A DNA stretch of 7,665 nucleotides from Comamonadaceae bacterium (GTDB lineage: Bacteria > Pseudomonadota > Gammaproteobacteria > Burkholderiales > Burkholderiaceae_C), in NCBI GenBank assembly GCA_947374505.1, contig CANCCE010000133.1, positions 1 to 7,665 on the forward strand, written 5' to 3'. The position numbers and the translations under genes were made by a program. How positions within the stretch are numbered: position 1 is the stretch's first letter; each line of letters starts with the position of its first letter. The notes beneath the pieces were generated by a model. The model ran no database searches, was not told where the DNA came from, and saw only the letters and a program-made list of their open reading frames with translations. Of the stretch, positions 7,038 to 7,665 are shown in pieces.

Positions 7038-7665
7038 ACGCTCACCGGTGCTTCTGGCATGAGGCTGGGCTCTGGTTTTTTCTGCACTTCATGCGACGGT
7101 GCCCAATGCAAAATTTCAAGGCGTCCATCGAAGTGCTCGACCAAGGCGGTGCGGCTCTCGACCCAGTCGCCGTCGTTGCAATAAAGAGTGCCATTGATCA
7201 TGCGCATCTCGGCACGGTGGATGTGGCCACACAAGACCCCGTCATGGCCCCGGCGCTTCGCCTCTTTGGCAACAGCCACCTCAAAGTCGGTGACGTAATT
7301 CAGGGCCGTCTTGACCTTCTGCTTGAGATACGCCGAGAGCGACCAATAAGGCAGGCCCATGCGGGCACGCAGCGAATTGAAGTGCCGATTCATCCGCAGC
7401 GTGAACTCGTACAGGTTGTCGCCTAAGTACGCCAGCCACTTGGCGCATTGAACGACTGCATCAAAGTAGTCACCATGAATGATCCACAGACTGCGACCAT
7501 CCGCCGTGACGTGAACCGCTTCTTTCACAACCTCGACACCCCCAAAATGATGGCCAATGAAGTCGCGGGCAAATTCGTCATGGTTGCCTGGCACATAAAT
7601 CACCCGACAGCCTTTGCGTACGCGCCGGAGGAGTTTTTGCACCACGTCGTTGTGCGACTGTGGCC
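7034..7665 (-). CDS. UDP-2,3-diacylglucosamine diphosphatase-family metallophosphoesterase, PlcP-like (5' end outside window)
   Basis: Calcineurin-like metallophosphoesterase; 209 residues are visible and the frame stays open to the window edge. The apparent GTG start at 7645 is internal, since the upstream codons read PQSHND and continue the conserved PQSHNDVVQKLLRR. Metal-ligand motifs seen are VPGNHDEF, HGDYFD and CGHIHRAE (visible residues 25-32, 63-68 and 145-152). A WVES segment follows. The first DxH and GD motifs lie outside the window. Members are routinely annotated as LpxH-like UDP-2,3-diacylglucosamine diphosphatase, which cuts a lipid A precursor. The pattern PQSHNDVVQKLLR, GNHDEF, and GLPYWSLS in the middle resembles, from memory, the Sinorhizobium PlcP group, a phospholipase C that releases diacylglycerol from phospholipids under phosphate limitation. 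The coupled glycosyltransferase and the adjacent pho genes favour the PlcP role. Family membership is firm; substrate is inferred. The last 20 residues or so are a Pro/Glu-rich tail. Confidence 0.9.
   Translation of the reverse strand, partial: PQSHNDVVQKLLRRVRKGCRVIYVPGNHDEFARDFIGHHFGGVEVVKEAVHVTADGRSLWIIHGDYFDAVVQCAKWLAYLGDNLYEFTLRMNRHFNSLRARMGLPYWSLSAYLKQKVKTALNYVTDFEVAVAKEAKRRGHDGVLCGHIHRAEMRMINGTLYCNDGDWVESRTALVEHFDGRLEILHWAPSHEVQKKPEPSLMPEAPVSV

Noticed and set aside
6831..7184. Plus-strand open frames opposite the glycosyltransferase and phosphoesterase genes.
   Set aside because: They are antisense to genes with intact catalytic motifs and show no recognisable domain.
7643..7645. GTG as the start of the metallophosphoesterase.
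   Set aside because: Upstream in-frame codons encode PQSHND, which continues the family motif, and the protein would lack its first metal-binding motifs if it began here.

Overview
The window reads as a chromosomal segment of a betaproteobacterium, most likely a Comamonadaceae-type member of the Burkholderiales. This is an inference from protein character, moderate-to-high GC with many TTG and AAA codons, and gene order; I could not run a search. It is densely coded. No tRNA, rRNA, insertion sequence, CRISPR array or phage gene is visible, and no non-coding stretch exceeds about 90 bases.

Left and centre (1-6013, plus strand): a phosphate-acquisition and phosphate-sensing cluster in the order pstS (3' part only), pstC, pstA, pstB, phoU, phoB, phoR. 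PstS is the periplasmic phosphate-binding protein, PstC and PstA form the membrane channel, and PstB is the ATPase. PhoU links transporter state to the PhoR kinase, and PhoR controls the PhoB response regulator. Spacing is tight: 1 base between pstC and pstA, 2 bases between pstB and phoU, and ATGA overlaps at phoU/phoB and phoB/phoR. The two real gaps are pstS-pstC, which holds a strong terminator-like hairpin, and pstA-pstB, which is 57 bases with no clear ribosome binding site. The main promoter and Pho box should lie upstream of pstS, outside the window.

Right (6003-7665, minus strand): a convergent two-gene unit. The upstream gene, cut by the window edge, encodes a metallophosphoesterase of the family usually annotated as UDP-2,3-diacylglucosamine diphosphatase. 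Its visible motifs resemble the phosphate-starvation phospholipase C PlcP. It overlaps by ATGA a GT4-type glycosyltransferase, which in turn overlaps the end of phoR tail-to-tail by 11 bases. A PlcP-like phosphoesterase coupled to a GT4 glycosyltransferase is the known arrangement for replacing membrane phospholipids with glycolipids when phosphate is scarce. Its position against the pst-pho cluster fits that role.

Taken together, the window appears to hold one physiological programme: phosphate uptake, phosphate sensing and, by inference, sparing of phosphate in membrane lipids. The pst-pho part is canonical. The points most worth checking are the lipid-remodelling pair, the convergent overlap and the pstS-pstC hairpin. 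I found nothing that clearly represents an undescribed system.
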